Assembly (NCBI GenBank): GCA_963711495.1
Contig: CAVQEK010000004.1
Coordinates: 2,294,001 to 2,358,000 of the forward strand
DNA length: 64,000 bases
Direction of reading: 5' to 3'
Origin: CAVQEK01 sp963711495
Lineage (GTDB): Bacteria; Bacteroidota; Bacteroidia; Cytophagales; Cyclobacteriaceae
Both the position numbers and the translations under genes were made by a program. The notes under the pieces were generated by a model. That model was not told where the DNA came from and did no database searches. It saw only the letters and a program-made list of their open reading frames with translations. This document shows positions 44,501-55,170 of this stretch, piece by piece. Numbering within the stretch: the stretch's first letter is position 1; every line of letters starts with the position of its first letter.

Positions 44501-45232
44501 TCAACTCATATACCAGCCACCGTTCACATTGATGGTTTGTCCGGTGATATAACCATTCTCAACAAGCAGATTCACCACACTGGCAACTTCTTCCGTTTTG
44601 CCAAACCTTCCAACCGGGATGAGTTCCGGCCTTGCTTTAGGATTGCTGGTTACCATGTCTGTTTCAATCAGTGCAGGAGCGATGGTATTGGCGGTAATGC
44701 CCTCTTTCACCAGCATGGCGGAGTAGGCGTGGGTTAATCCGTGCATTCCGGCTTTGGATGCGGCATAATGAGGTCCGACAACGCCACCCAGTTGTGCAGC
44801 CACAGATGATATGTTGATGATACGTCCCCATTGATGATGACGCATATCCGGTATGACCGCCTGTGTAACTAAAAACGCTGATTTAAGGTTGGTGTTGACG
44901 ACGACGTCCCAGTCTTTCTCAGAAATATTCTCAATAGGCAATGGCCTGGTAATTCCTGCATTATTCACCAACACCAGAATTTCGCCTAGCTGTTGATGGA
45001 TCCGTTCGATCATTGGCTCGATTTCATCAGTGACGGCCAAATTGGCTTTGGCTAAAACTACTTCTACCGGATATTGACGCATGGATGTTGCCAACACTTC
45101 CGCTTCACGATCTGACTGATGGTAATTAATCGCAATATTCCAGCCTTGCCTGGCCAGTGATAAAGCAATGGCCCTTCCAATTCCCCGTGAGGCACCGGTG
45201 ACCAGGGCAGTTTTGGATTTTGTAGGTTTCAT
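44501..45232 (-). CDS. 3-oxoacyl-ACP reductase-like SDR (FabG family)
   Basis: A 243-residue classical SDR. The motif GASRGIGRA (residues 14-22), NNAGIT, and the catalytic Ser, Tyr and Lys (INISSVAAQLGGVVGPHYAASKAG) are all present, as is the C-terminal GQTINVNGGWYM. Length and motifs match FabG-type NADP(H) reductases, but acetoacetyl-CoA or other ketone reductases share this pattern. There is no fatty-acid synthesis gene nearby, so a paralogous role is likely. Confidence 0.85.
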   Translation of the reverse strand: MKPTKSKTALVTGASRGIGRAIALSLARQGWNIAINYHQSDREAEVLATSMRQYPVEVVLAKANLAVTDEIEPMIERIHQQLGEILVLVNNAGITRPLPIENISEKDWDVVVNTNLKSAFLVTQAVIPDMRHHQWGRIINISSVAAQLGGVVGPHYAASKAGMHGLTHAYSAMLVKEGITANTIAPALIETDMVTSNPKARPELIPVGRFGKTEEVASVVNLLVENGYITGQTINVNGGWYMS

Positions 45233-45820
45233 CGCAATGGGTTTAAATCAGTTTCCAAAGTTAGAATATCTTTTATAATGAGATTATTGGTCATTTTTTT
45301 ATTTAATGGCTTGACCAGTCACTTCCGGATAGCTCCTTTGAACGATGAAAATGGAGAACAATTTTTAGCCCAATAAACTTTGGATCAATCCATCATGAAT
45401 AATTTATTCAAAAAGGACCAGCATAGTTTGGTTAATTATTATAATCGCTACATTGGTGATCATTGATTGATTGTTTAAATTAGAAGCGCCGAAACGCTGA
45501 CAAAATGCATGAAATCATTCACGTTATGGTGATTAATTGTGGAATTATTTTATCCATATTTTGATTTTACAGTTCATTGGTTTTTCGGGCAATCATCGTT
45601 CAGTTAAATGTGTTTCATGGCACTTTTTTCCAGGGAACAAATAATATAGCCGGAACTTAGCGTATCTCCTAACTGTGACAAAAAATGTTCAATTGCAAAA
45701 GGACATTAATTGTGAACAACCTCGTCTCAATTGGTATGGCCACATTCGAAACAGAAAAATGGAAATTCTTTATTTCCAAAAGATCATATGCGTATTGTTT
45801 TACTTTAAATTAAAATACTT
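45233..45820. other. Non-coding stretch upstream of the GH3 gene
   Basis: About 590 bp between divergent genes. It holds an imperfect inverted repeat TGTTCAATT (45686-45694) / AATT-gt-GAACA (45708-45718), and otherwise nothing recognisable: no protein-like frame, RNA gene or strong promoter. Confidence 0.35.
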
Positions 45821-48199
45821 ATGAAAAATCCCGCCCTAAATACCCTTATTTTTCTTTTATTTAGCGGAATTTCAATGTTTGGATGTAAACCAGGTTCTAA
45901 TCAGGAAAGCCAAGGTCCCCAACTGGGTATCGATTCCATCCAATCGGTAATTGCAGCTATGACCCTGGAAGAGAAAGCCAAGCTGGTCGTAGGGATGGGA
46001 TTTCATATACCAGGGCCACCTCCGGGAAGTGATACTACGCACTCTTTGTTGCCAAGTAATTTTGTGCCTCCCCCGGATGATCCTGATGCGGAAAAATTTC
46101 CCGAGAAAGTACCGGGAGCTGCCGGAAGAACACATCCCATTCCCCGGTTGGGCATTCCGATGATCACGGTGGCCGATGGACCTGCCGGGGTGAGAATTGA
46201 TCCCAAACGTGAAAGTGATACGACAAAAACTTACTATGCCACAGCGTTTCCCGTTGCGACACTCCTGGCGTCGAGTTGGGACACTACACTGGTATACAGT
46301 GTTGGCGAGGCTTTCGGCGGTGAGCTTCGCGACTACGGCATAGACATTCTGCTGGCGCCGGCGTTAAATATTCATCGCAATCCACTCGGAGGAAGGAATT
46401 TTGAGTATTATTCTGAAGATCCATTGATTGCCGGTGCTATGGCTGCCGCCATGGTGAATGGGGTACAATCCAAAGGTGTTGGCACTTCCATTAAACATTT
46501 TGTGGCCAACAATCAGGAAACCAGCAGGAACAGCATTAATACCGTTGTAAGCGAACGGGCCTTGAGAGAGATCTATCTGAAAGGATTTAAAATTGCCATA
46601 AAACGGTCCAGTCCCTGGACTGTGATGTCATCCTATAATAAGGTGAATGGCACCTATGCTTCTCAAAGTCATGATTTGTTGACTACAATCCTGCGCAATG
46701 ACTGGGGATTTAAAGGGTTCGTCATGACCGACTGGTTTGGAGGCAAGGATGCTGTGGAGCAAATGCAGGCCGGCAATGATTTATTGATGCCCGGTAATCC
46801 AAATCAATCGAACCGAATTGTGAGTGCGGTAAATCACGATAGTCTCGATGTGCATGTTTTGGATCAAAATGTTGAACGGATATTGAACATCATCATGAAG
46901 TCACCTGCTTTTAACCATGTTCAGTATAACGATCAACCCGATTTGAAGACTGATGCAGCGATTGCCCGGTCCGCTGCCGAAGAAGGGATGGTTTTATTAA
47001 AAAATAACGGTTCTGTCCTGCCCTTCAGGGAAGGAGTGAAACAAGTTGCGCTATTTGGTAATACTTCATATAAGAATATTGCAGGTGGTACAGGAAGCGG
47101 CGATGTTCACAAAGCTTATAATATTTCACTGGCCCGGGGTATGAAGAATAATAATTATTTGATAGATGACCAGTTGGAAAGATCTTACACACAATATCTC
47201 GAACAGGCGAAAATGAATATGCCTATGAGAATGTCATTTTTCCAGTTACCGCCGCCCGTACCTGAGATGATGCCCGATGACATTTTACTGCAAGATTTAG
47301 CCACGAATGCAGACATTGCTATTTTCACCATTGGCAGAAATGCAGGGGAAGGTGCCGACAGGGATCTTACCGATGATTATTACCTGTCGAATGATGAAAA
47401 AGACCTCCTTAAACAGATATCTGATGCATTCCATGCCCAGGGGAAAAAACTGGTGGTGGTGTTGAACATTGGAGGTGTTATTGAAGTGGCCAGTTGGCGG
47501 GATATGGCAGATGCTATCCTGTTGGCGTGGCAGCCTGGTCAGGAAGGAGGTAATGCCATCACTGATATTCTGGATGGCACAGTGAACCCTTCCGGAAAAT
47601 TGGCCACTACGTTTCCGATGGATTACAATGAAGTACCTTCTTCTAAAAATTTTCCCGGGACCCCGGAAGACAAACCCAAAGAGGTTGTGTATGAAGAAGG
47701 TATTTATGTTGGTTATCGCTATTATGATAAATACAGGGTAAAAACAGCCTACGAATTTGGTTACGGCTTGTCGTATACCAATTTCACCTATGGAAAATTG
47801 CAGCTTAGCGCTTCTGAATTCAATGATCAGATAACAGCTTCTCTGGATATCACAAACTCTGGTAAGGTCGCCGGAAAAGAAGTGGTTGAGTTGTATATTA
47901 AAGCGCCAGCCAAGCAATTGGATAAACCAGTCAGAGAATTGAGGGCATTTGCAAAAACCAAATTATTGCAGCCCGGCGAAAAGCAAAGTCTCACTTTTGA
48001 CATCTATCCTGAAGATCTGGCATCATATAATACCAACAAAGAGGCCTGGATTGCCGAGGCAGGGAAATATTCCGTGGAAGTGGGGGCATCTTCTGTGAAC
48101 ATCAAACACACCGCTGATTTTAGTCTGGCCAATGATTTAACGGTGAAACAAGATGAAAAGGCCCTGGCGCCGCAGATGCAAATCCCGGAATTCAGATAA
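45821..48199 (+). CDS. GH3 family beta-glucosidase-like lipoprotein
   Basis: A 792-residue protein with a lipoprotein signal (MFGC, Cys22). Domains in order are an N-terminal (beta/alpha)8 barrel (about 35-350), a (alpha/beta)6 sandwich (about 375-640) and a C-terminal fibronectin type III-like domain (about 680-760, YVGYRYYDKYRVKTAYEFGYGLSYTNF). The nucleophile is Asp304 in GFVMTDWFG, and KHF at 225-227 is the conserved substrate-binding block. A Pro-rich insertion (HIPGPPPGSD, then FVPPPDDPDAEKFP) occurs early in the barrel. The substrate is probably a beta-glucoside or beta-xyloside. Confidence 0.88.
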   Translation: MKNPALNTLIFLLFSGISMFGCKPGSNQESQGPQLGIDSIQSVIAAMTLEEKAKLVVGMGFHIPGPPPGSDTTHSLLPSNFVPPPDDPDAEKFPEKVPGAAGRTHPIPRLGIPMITVADGPAGVRIDPKRESDTTKTYYATAFPVATLLASSWDTTLVYSVGEAFGGELRDYGIDILLAPALNIHRNPLGGRNFEYYSEDPLIAGAMAAAMVNGVQSKGVGTSIKHFVANNQETSRNSINTVVSERALREIYLKGFKIAIKRSSPWTVMSSYNKVNGTYASQSHDLLTTILRNDWGFKGFVMTDWFGGKDAVEQMQAGNDLLMPGNPNQSNRIVSAVNHDSLDVHVLDQNVERILNIIMKSPAFNHVQYNDQPDLKTDAAIARSAAEEGMVLLKNNGSVLPFREGVKQVALFGNTSYKNIAGGTGSGDVHKAYNISLARGMKNNNYLIDDQLERSYTQYLEQAKMNMPMRMSFFQLPPPVPEMMPDDILLQDLATNADIAIFTIGRNAGEGADRDLTDDYYLSNDEKDLLKQISDAFHAQGKKLVVVLNIGGVIEVASWRDMADAILLAWQPGQEGGNAITDILDGTVNPSGKLATTFPMDYNEVPSSKNFPGTPEDKPKEVVYEEGIYVGYRYYDKYRVKTAYEFGYGLSYTNFTYGKLQLSASEFNDQITASLDITNSGKVAGKEVVELYIKAPAKQLDKPVRELRAFAKTKLLQPGEKQSLTFDIYPEDLASYNTNKEAWIAEAGKYSVEVGASSVNIKHTADFSLANDLTVKQDEKALAPQMQIPEFR

Positions 48200-48228
48200 A
48201 TTAAGATTAATAAGGCAATTTGGCTACT

Positions 48229-48268
48229 ATCCGGTAGGTGTTTTCAAAACTTCTGCCGGATTTTTTTT
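48229..48268 (+). terminator. Rho-independent terminator after the GH3 gene
   Basis: A nine-base-pair stem, ATCCGGTAG (48229-48237) with CTGCCGGAT (48253-48261, one G-T pair), encloses a loop containing GTTTTCAAAAC and is followed by eight T (48261-48268). It lies 30 bp after the GH3 stop. Confidence 0.8.
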
Positions 48269-48433
48269 CAAAGAAATAGCGCAATTACCGTCATAAAACC
48301 AGGAATAATTTGTTATCTTATTAGAGGATAAACTGTGATTTCCACTTGAAATCGAAGTTTATGTAAATATTCCAATTTTTCAATGATGTCTAATTGGATG
48401 TTCGTTCATCAAAATCAACAAAAAACAACCATC

Positions 48434-49261
48434 ATGAAAACCATCCCACTCGAACAATTGCTTGATCTGTTATGGAAAGAATATGTAGAGACCAATCCAC
48501 CGGCACAACATATCCACGATCTGTTTGTCGCAGAAGGAGAAGAAGTGGTCAATGATCATATTGCGTTCCGCACGTTCAATCACCCCTCCATCAGCATCGA
48601 TGTCATCGCCACCATTTTTGCCGAACTGGGTTACACCGAAATGAAGGATTACCATTTTAAACAGAAGAAACTGTATGCGAAACATTATGAGCATCCCAAT
48701 GCAGAAATGCCGCTTATTTTCATCAGTGAATTAAAAACAGAAGAATTTGACCCTGAGGTCCGTCAGATCATTACCAATATGATCAGTAAAGTACCCAGGG
48801 ATTTCACAGATGGCCCCACCTTTCTTGCTGGCAATAGACCCTGGACTGTTTCCTACGACGATTACCAAACACTTAAAAAGTCCAGCGAATATGCAGCCTG
48901 GATGGCGGCATTTGGCTTCAGGCCAAATCATTTTACGGTCAGTGTTAACCACCTGAAAAAATTCGATACGCTCCAGAAGGTGAATCAGTTGCTGAAAAAC
49001 AATGGATTCCGACTCAATGAATCCGGAGGAGAAATTAAAGGATCACCCTCTGATTATCTCGAACAATCTTCCACCATTGCCTACAACCGGGAAGTTCAGT
49101 TTTCAGATGGTAAACATGTGGTGCCTGCTTGTTATTACGAATTTGCCAGACGATACCCAACGGCGAGTGGCCGGTTATTTCTTGGTTTTATTGCCGGATC
49201 TGCAGACAAGATCTTTGAAAGTACCAACAAAGGCCAGGACTTTACGAGTAAGGGTTTTTAG
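48434..49261 (+). CDS. 2-oxoadipate dioxygenase/decarboxylase (DUF1338 / HglS family)
   Basis: This 275-residue enzyme belongs to the family that converts 2-oxoadipate to D-2-hydroxyglutarate with Fe(II) and O2. From the chosen start (MKTIPLEQ) the expected metal ligands are His42 in VNDHIAFRT, His166 in RPNHFTVSVN and Glu236 in ACYYEFARRY, matching the His-His-Glu set of HglS. The start at 48434 is preferred to the ATG at 48383 because family members begin just before a LLxxLW-type helix. It leads an operon with saccharopine dehydrogenase (94 bp on) and an ALDH7-type dehydrogenase, and so completes the aminoadipate branch of lysine breakdown. Confidence 0.86.
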   Translation: MKTIPLEQLLDLLWKEYVETNPPAQHIHDLFVAEGEEVVNDHIAFRTFNHPSISIDVIATIFAELGYTEMKDYHFKQKKLYAKHYEHPNAEMPLIFISELKTEEFDPEVRQIITNMISKVPRDFTDGPTFLAGNRPWTVSYDDYQTLKKSSEYAAWMAAFGFRPNHFTVSVNHLKKFDTLQKVNQLLKNNGFRLNESGGEIKGSPSDYLEQSSTIAYNREVQFSDGKHVVPACYYEFARRYPTASGRLFLGFIAGSADKIFESTNKGQDFTSKGF

Positions 49262-49315
49262 TTTCTTCCAAAGCGCAGTGCAGAATACTGTACCGAATGG
49301 AGGTGAAATAGAGGC

Positions 49316-49323
49316 TATATTTG
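49316..49323 (+). promoter_or_regulatory. -7 promoter element before the saccharopine dehydrogenase gene
   Basis: TATATTTG fits the TAnnTTTG consensus exactly and lies 32 bp before the ATG at 49356. No -33 TTTG is seen 19-21 bases upstream, so it may be only a weak internal promoter. Confidence 0.35.
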
Positions 49324-49355
49324 AAAATCAGCAATAACAGTATAAATCACAAGCA

Positions 49356-50703
49356 ATGAAGACCATCCTGACTGTAGGTGCAGGACGATCGACGCCTGTT
49401 CTTATTCAATACCTAACCAAGGTTGTTCAACAACAACAATGGAAACTGATCGTGGCAGACCAGGACAAATCGCTGGTTGAAGAACGATTAAATACACTGC
49501 CAGGCATCGAAAAAGCAGTATTGAATGTGCTGGATAAAGAATCGCGTGACAACCTGATCAGTGGGTCTGATATTGTTTTGTCCATGTTGCCGGCAAGATT
49601 TCATCCACTAATACTGGAAAGTTGCATCAAATATAAAAAGGACCTGATCACGCCGTCTTATCTTTCTTCTGAGATGAAAGCGTTGAAACCGGAGATCAAC
49701 AGGGCAGGGATACTGGTGCTGAACGAGATGGGCCTCGATCCTGGCATCGATCACATGTCGGCCATGCGGGCCCTGGAGGCCATCAAAAATAAAGGTTACC
49801 AGCTTACAGGCTTTGAATCATTTACTGGCGGCTTGATGGCTCCTGGTTATGACAACGATCCATGGCAATATAAACTCAGTTGGAACCCACGTAATGTCGT
49901 TCTTGCCGGGCAGGGTGGCGCTGTGCGGTTTTTGCACAATGGGAAATTCAAATACATCCCCTACAACCGGGTTTTTCGCCGGACTGAACGCATCGACATT
50001 GAAGGGCATGGTAGTTTTGAGGGCTACGCCAATCGCGATTCGCTGAAATATCTTGATAAGTACAATTTGGAGGGTATCTCTACCATTTACCGCGGTACGC
50101 TGCGCCGACCAGGATTTTGCCGGGCATGGGACTTATTCGTGCAGTTGGGCGCCACTGACGACAGTTATATTATGGAGGGTTCTGAAAATATGACCTGCCG
50201 CGAATTCATCAATTCATTTTTGCCGTTTAACCCAACGGATTCCGTAGAACTAAAATTGATGCATTATTTGAAAATTGACCAGGATTCCGGCCTGATGGAA
50301 AAACTGCAATGGCTGGATATATTTTCCGATAAAGTAGTCGGGCTGAAAGACGCAACGCCGGCCCGGATTCTCGAGCACATTTTAAAGCAAAAATGGACCA
50401 TGGCTCCGGATGACAAAGATATGGTGGTGATGTGGCACAAATTCTTTTATCACAACGATGAAAAGGAAGCTTTTCAGCAAACAAGTGCTTTGGTAGTGAT
50501 TGGTGATGACCGTGGTCATACTGCCATGGCAAAAACAGTTGGATTGCCAATGGGCATCGCTGCTGAAATGGTATTGCAAGGTAGAATAAATGTAACAGGA
50601 TTGCACCTGCCGGTGTTGGAAAACATATATCAGCCAGTACTTCAGGAACTGGAAAAACACCAAATTTCCTTTAAAGAAAAGATCATTCCTCAAACAAACT
50701 ATC

Positions 50704-50726
<23 letters not shown>
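49356..50726 (+). CDS. Saccharopine dehydrogenase (L-glutamate-forming type)
   Basis: A 456-residue protein. An N-terminal Rossmann domain (TVGAGRSTPVLIQYL, then VADQ) is followed by a C-terminal domain with the saccharopine-dehydrogenase core: NEMGLDPGIDHMSAM, GFESFTGGLMAPGYDNDPWQYKLSWNPRN, and GTLRRPGFCRAWD. It oxidatively cleaves saccharopine to L-glutamate and 2-aminoadipate-6-semialdehyde. The lysine-ketoglutarate reductase half is a separate domain and is not encoded here. The 3' end overlaps the aldehyde dehydrogenase gene by 23 bp, and the 2-oxoadipate enzyme lies just upstream, which supports a catabolic rather than biosynthetic role. Confidence 0.88.
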
Positions 50727-52260
<1,534 letters not shown>

Positions 52261-52669
52261 TGTGGCTACTAGCCTGACGCCAAGGACCCTTGCCTGGCGC
52301 AAGTGTTCATGCAGCATCGCCGTGGATCGTGTCCTCACGACCCACAGTTGTTGTAAATGAAGTTTCATGGGAACACGAACCTTGGCAGAGGTTCTTTCGG
52401 GATAGGATTGTTGATGAGTGTCACGCGTGAACTTGGGCCAAAGCCGGCACACAACGCACGCGCCAGAGTGGGTGAAGGTCCTTTCGGTTTTTTAACCCAC
52501 TATATGGAACATTTTGGATAGTTTCTGAAGCTGGTGTGTGTGCCACAGACCAGCGACGTGGATGCTTAAGCCTCCTTTTTGGGATGTCAACAAACCTATA
52601 GGAGAGAAAATCACTAACTTTTTCTTCCTTATACCCGTCTAGATACATCATTCCTGCAAGAACAGGAAT
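52261..52669. other. Hairpin-rich segment of unknown nature downstream of the lysine operon
   Basis: About 400 bp of higher GC than the flanks and with no protein-like frame on either strand. It contains several inverted repeats: GTGGATCGTG/CACGACCCAC with a four-base loop (52322-52345, one mismatch), GAACC/GGTTC (about 52376-52394), the perfect palindrome TCACGCGTGA (52421-52430), and ATTCCTG-caagaa-CAGGAAT (52650-52669). A TTTCGG-TTTTTT stretch follows near 52475-52487. It may be a structured RNA, a remnant of a mobile element, or a dispersed repeat. No such element was recognised. Confidence 0.45.
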
Positions 52670-52927
52670 CTCCCTGATTTATGCTGTTCTGCTCTTCTCT
52701 TCTATAAATATGGGAGATTCACCTGTTCACTGGTTATTGGTGTTGGTTCAAGTATAATAAATCTCACAAATTTTACCTTTGATACCAAAACACGTGGCAG
52801 CCATACACCATGTCGATGCTGAAAGGCTCTTATCTATATCTGATTTATTGAATGGTAATTGAGAATTTTGACTTATTTGGTTTTTACTTGCATACAAGTA
52901 TACACTTATGTGTTTAACCATTTAGTT

Positions 52928-53611
52928 TCATTTTCCAAAACGGTAGCCAATCCCGGATTCAGTGATCAGTAAGTCAGGTATTGAGGGATTATCTTCAATT
53001 TTCTTTCTCAACTGGGCTATAAATACCCTCAGGTATTGGGTTTGCTCTATGTAGCCATATCCCCAGATTTCCTTAAGGATATATTGATGAGTAAGCACTC
53101 TTCCTTCATTTTTTGCCAGGAGGGCAAGCAACGAAAATTCGGTTAAAGTGAGTTTTAATATTTCATCGTTTTTTTTCACAATGTGGTTCACCAGGTCAAT
53201 GTTCAATGATCCGAATTCTAAAACAGGAATATCGTTATTTTTCTCAACAAATCGTATTGCCGCGCGTATCCTCGCCAGTAATTCGCCGCTCCTGAATGGC
53301 TTGGTAAGATAATCATTGGCACCATTGTCTAGCGCCATGATGATATCTTCTTCCGAATTGCGAACAGACAAAACAATTACAGGTTTATAATACCATTCTC
53401 TTAATTTTTTCAATATTTCCTGTCCATCAATATCCGGTAAACCGAGATCGAGGATGATCATTGTTGGATGGTGCGTAGCTGCATCGATCAGGCCTTCTTT
53501 ACCATTGGCCGAATGAATGGTTTTGTACCCGTTGGCTGTTAGTGTAATTTCCAGCAAACGACGAATTTGTAACTCATCATCGATGATCAATATGGTTTCG
53601 TTTTCATTCAT
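52928..53611 (-). CDS. kdpE: OmpR-type response regulator, KdpE-like
   Basis: A 227-residue two-domain regulator. The receiver domain has the acidic pair at residues 11-12, phospho-acceptor Asp55 in IILDLGLPDIDG, and the Lys of YLTKPF. The C-terminal winged helix (about 130-225: LTLTEFSLLALLAKNEGRVLTHQYILKEIWG, then YLRVFIAQLRKKIE and GIGYRF) is of the OmpR/PhoB type. PVIVLSVRNSEEDIIMALDNGANDYLTKPF is strongly KdpE-like. It overlaps the kinase gene by 4 bp and ends an operon with two TrkH genes. The kdp genes are 7 kb away in the divergent direction. Confidence 0.88.
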   Translation of the reverse strand: MNENETILIIDDELQIRRLLEITLTANGYKTIHSANGKEGLIDAATHHPTMIILDLGLPDIDGQEILKKLREWYYKPVIVLSVRNSEEDIIMALDNGANDYLTKPFRSGELLARIRAAIRFVEKNNDIPVLEFGSLNIDLVNHIVKKNDEILKLTLTEFSLLALLAKNEGRVLTHQYILKEIWGYGYIEQTQYLRVFIAQLRKKIEDNPSIPDLLITESGIGYRFGK

Positions 53612-55155
53612 GTCTTGTCAAAATGCAGTTCCTGGATTTCGGATTGTTCAGAAGGTATGCTGATGGTGAATCTGACTCCGCCATTCTTCCTGTTTTCAAC
53701 AGAGATTGATCCTTTGTGTGCCTCAACAAAACCTTTTACGATAGAAAGCCCCAAACCCAGTCCGCCAGGTTTGCTGCTGTCAACGCGAAAGAATTTCTTA
53801 AATACTTTTTTTAATGCTTCTTCCGGGAAGCCAGGTCCCCTGTCCATGATCTGCATCATTAAGGTACCGTTTTCATAGGAAATATTTAGCCTGACATTCG
53901 AAGAGGCCGGGGCTTTTTCACACGAATTAAAAAGCAGGTTGTACAAAACTTGTTCCATCAGGCCAAAATCAATTTTAACAAGGGGCATTTTTTCAGCAAT
54001 GGATACTACCAGCGCAAAAGGTTTTAACTCATCTTCCAGATCTTTGGCTACTTTGTTCACCAAGTCATTGACATCACACCAGTCAAGCCGCAAGGAAATT
54101 CGCCCGCTTTCAAGTCTCGACATATTTAACAGGTTTTCTATCAGTCTGTTCAGGCGCAGGGAGGCAGTAAAGATTTCATTATACAGGGCTGATTGAACGT
54201 TTCCGGGGTGCTGAGCATTTAATAAGGTATCTGCCGCACCGAGAATGGTGGCTACGGGAATTCTTAGCTCATGCGATATGGAATTGAACAATGTCTTATA
54301 TAATCGATCGGATTCAACCAAAACCCTCGCTTTTTGGGCCAGTTCGCCTAAGAACTCTCTTTCCAGTGCATTGGAGATCTGGGCAAGAAAAGTATCCCAG
54401 AAAGCCTTTTTATTCTCGGGTAAAGGGCCGTCAAACTTAACGGCAATTACTCCGGAAGTTAGCCGTGTGCCATGAAGCGGATAGTAAGTATAATCTGAGG
54501 ACGAAAAACTGTCGGTATACTTCCCCGCCTTGCGGGAATTGTTGAAAACCCATCTGGCCACGCTATAATCGTCATCGGAGAGCTTCTTTTCTTTTTGGAT
54601 GCGTCCCGAGGCGAGGAGCTTATTGTTTCCATCCTGTAAGACAAAAAAAGGTTCAAGCGCAAAATGCTTTTTGATATCCTCCACAGCCACCTTCAGCACT
54701 TCTTCGATTCCCCCTGCCTTAGAGAGTTCCTTGGTCAACTGAAACAACGCATCTGTGCGCTCTTCCCTTTCTCTTGCCAGTCTTTCCTGGTTGCGCACCC
54801 TGGTCGTCAGGACCCCATTCAGTAATGCAATAATAAAGAACATGCAAAACATGAGCAGGTCTTCCGTTTTGTTGATGTGAAATGTATAATGGGGAGGAAT
54901 GAAAAAGAAATTCCATACCAGCGAGCTAAGGGTGGAAGCAATAAAAATGGGGCCTATCCCCATAAAAGTGGCCAGTATGGATACGACAAAAAGCAATATG
55001 AATGAAACTATCAGGTAATTCTGGGTATTGGCCAGCGGAGAACACAACAAAGCTATAATCCCAATGATGACCACTGAAAGTACATAGTGATTGATCCGGG
55101 AGGTAAATCTCAGAAATGCCGTTTGCCTTATGTTTTCCTTTTCATCCATCTTCAC
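53608..55155 (-). CDS. Sensor histidine kinase equivalent to the C-terminal half of KdpD
   Basis: A 515-residue protein. Four hydrophobic segments lie between about residues 24 and 118 (DUF4118-like region, including GIGPIFIASTLSSLVWNFFFIPP). A GAF-like domain spans about 135-275, and the HisKA helix has His295 in SISHELRIPVATILGAADTL. The ATPase domain follows (N-box NLLFNSCEKAP, GPGFPEE, GLGLGLSIVKGFVEAHKG). This matches KdpD from its membrane region onward; the N-terminal KdpD-sensor and USP domains of the roughly 900-residue enzyme are absent. In several Bacteroidota that half is encoded separately near kdpC, which is outside this window. It overlaps kdpE by 4 bp and starts 15 bp after trkH. 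Confidence 0.85.
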   Translation of the reverse strand: MKMDEKENIRQTAFLRFTSRINHYVLSVVIIGIIALLCSPLANTQNYLIVSFILLFVVSILATFMGIGPIFIASTLSSLVWNFFFIPPHYTFHINKTEDLLMFCMFFIIALLNGVLTTRVRNQERLAREREERTDALFQLTKELSKAGGIEEVLKVAVEDIKKHFALEPFFVLQDGNNKLLASGRIQKEKKLSDDDYSVARWVFNNSRKAGKYTDSFSSSDYTYYPLHGTRLTSGVIAVKFDGPLPENKKAFWDTFLAQISNALEREFLGELAQKARVLVESDRLYKTLFNSISHELRIPVATILGAADTLLNAQHPGNVQSALYNEIFTASLRLNRLIENLLNMSRLESGRISLRLDWCDVNDLVNKVAKDLEDELKPFALVVSIAEKMPLVKIDFGLMEQVLYNLLFNSCEKAPASSNVRLNISYENGTLMMQIMDRGPGFPEEALKKVFKKFFRVDSSKPGGLGLGLSIVKGFVEAHKGSISVENRKNGGVRFTISIPSEQSEIQELHFDKT

Positions 55156-55170
55156 TGTAAGTTAAACTTA

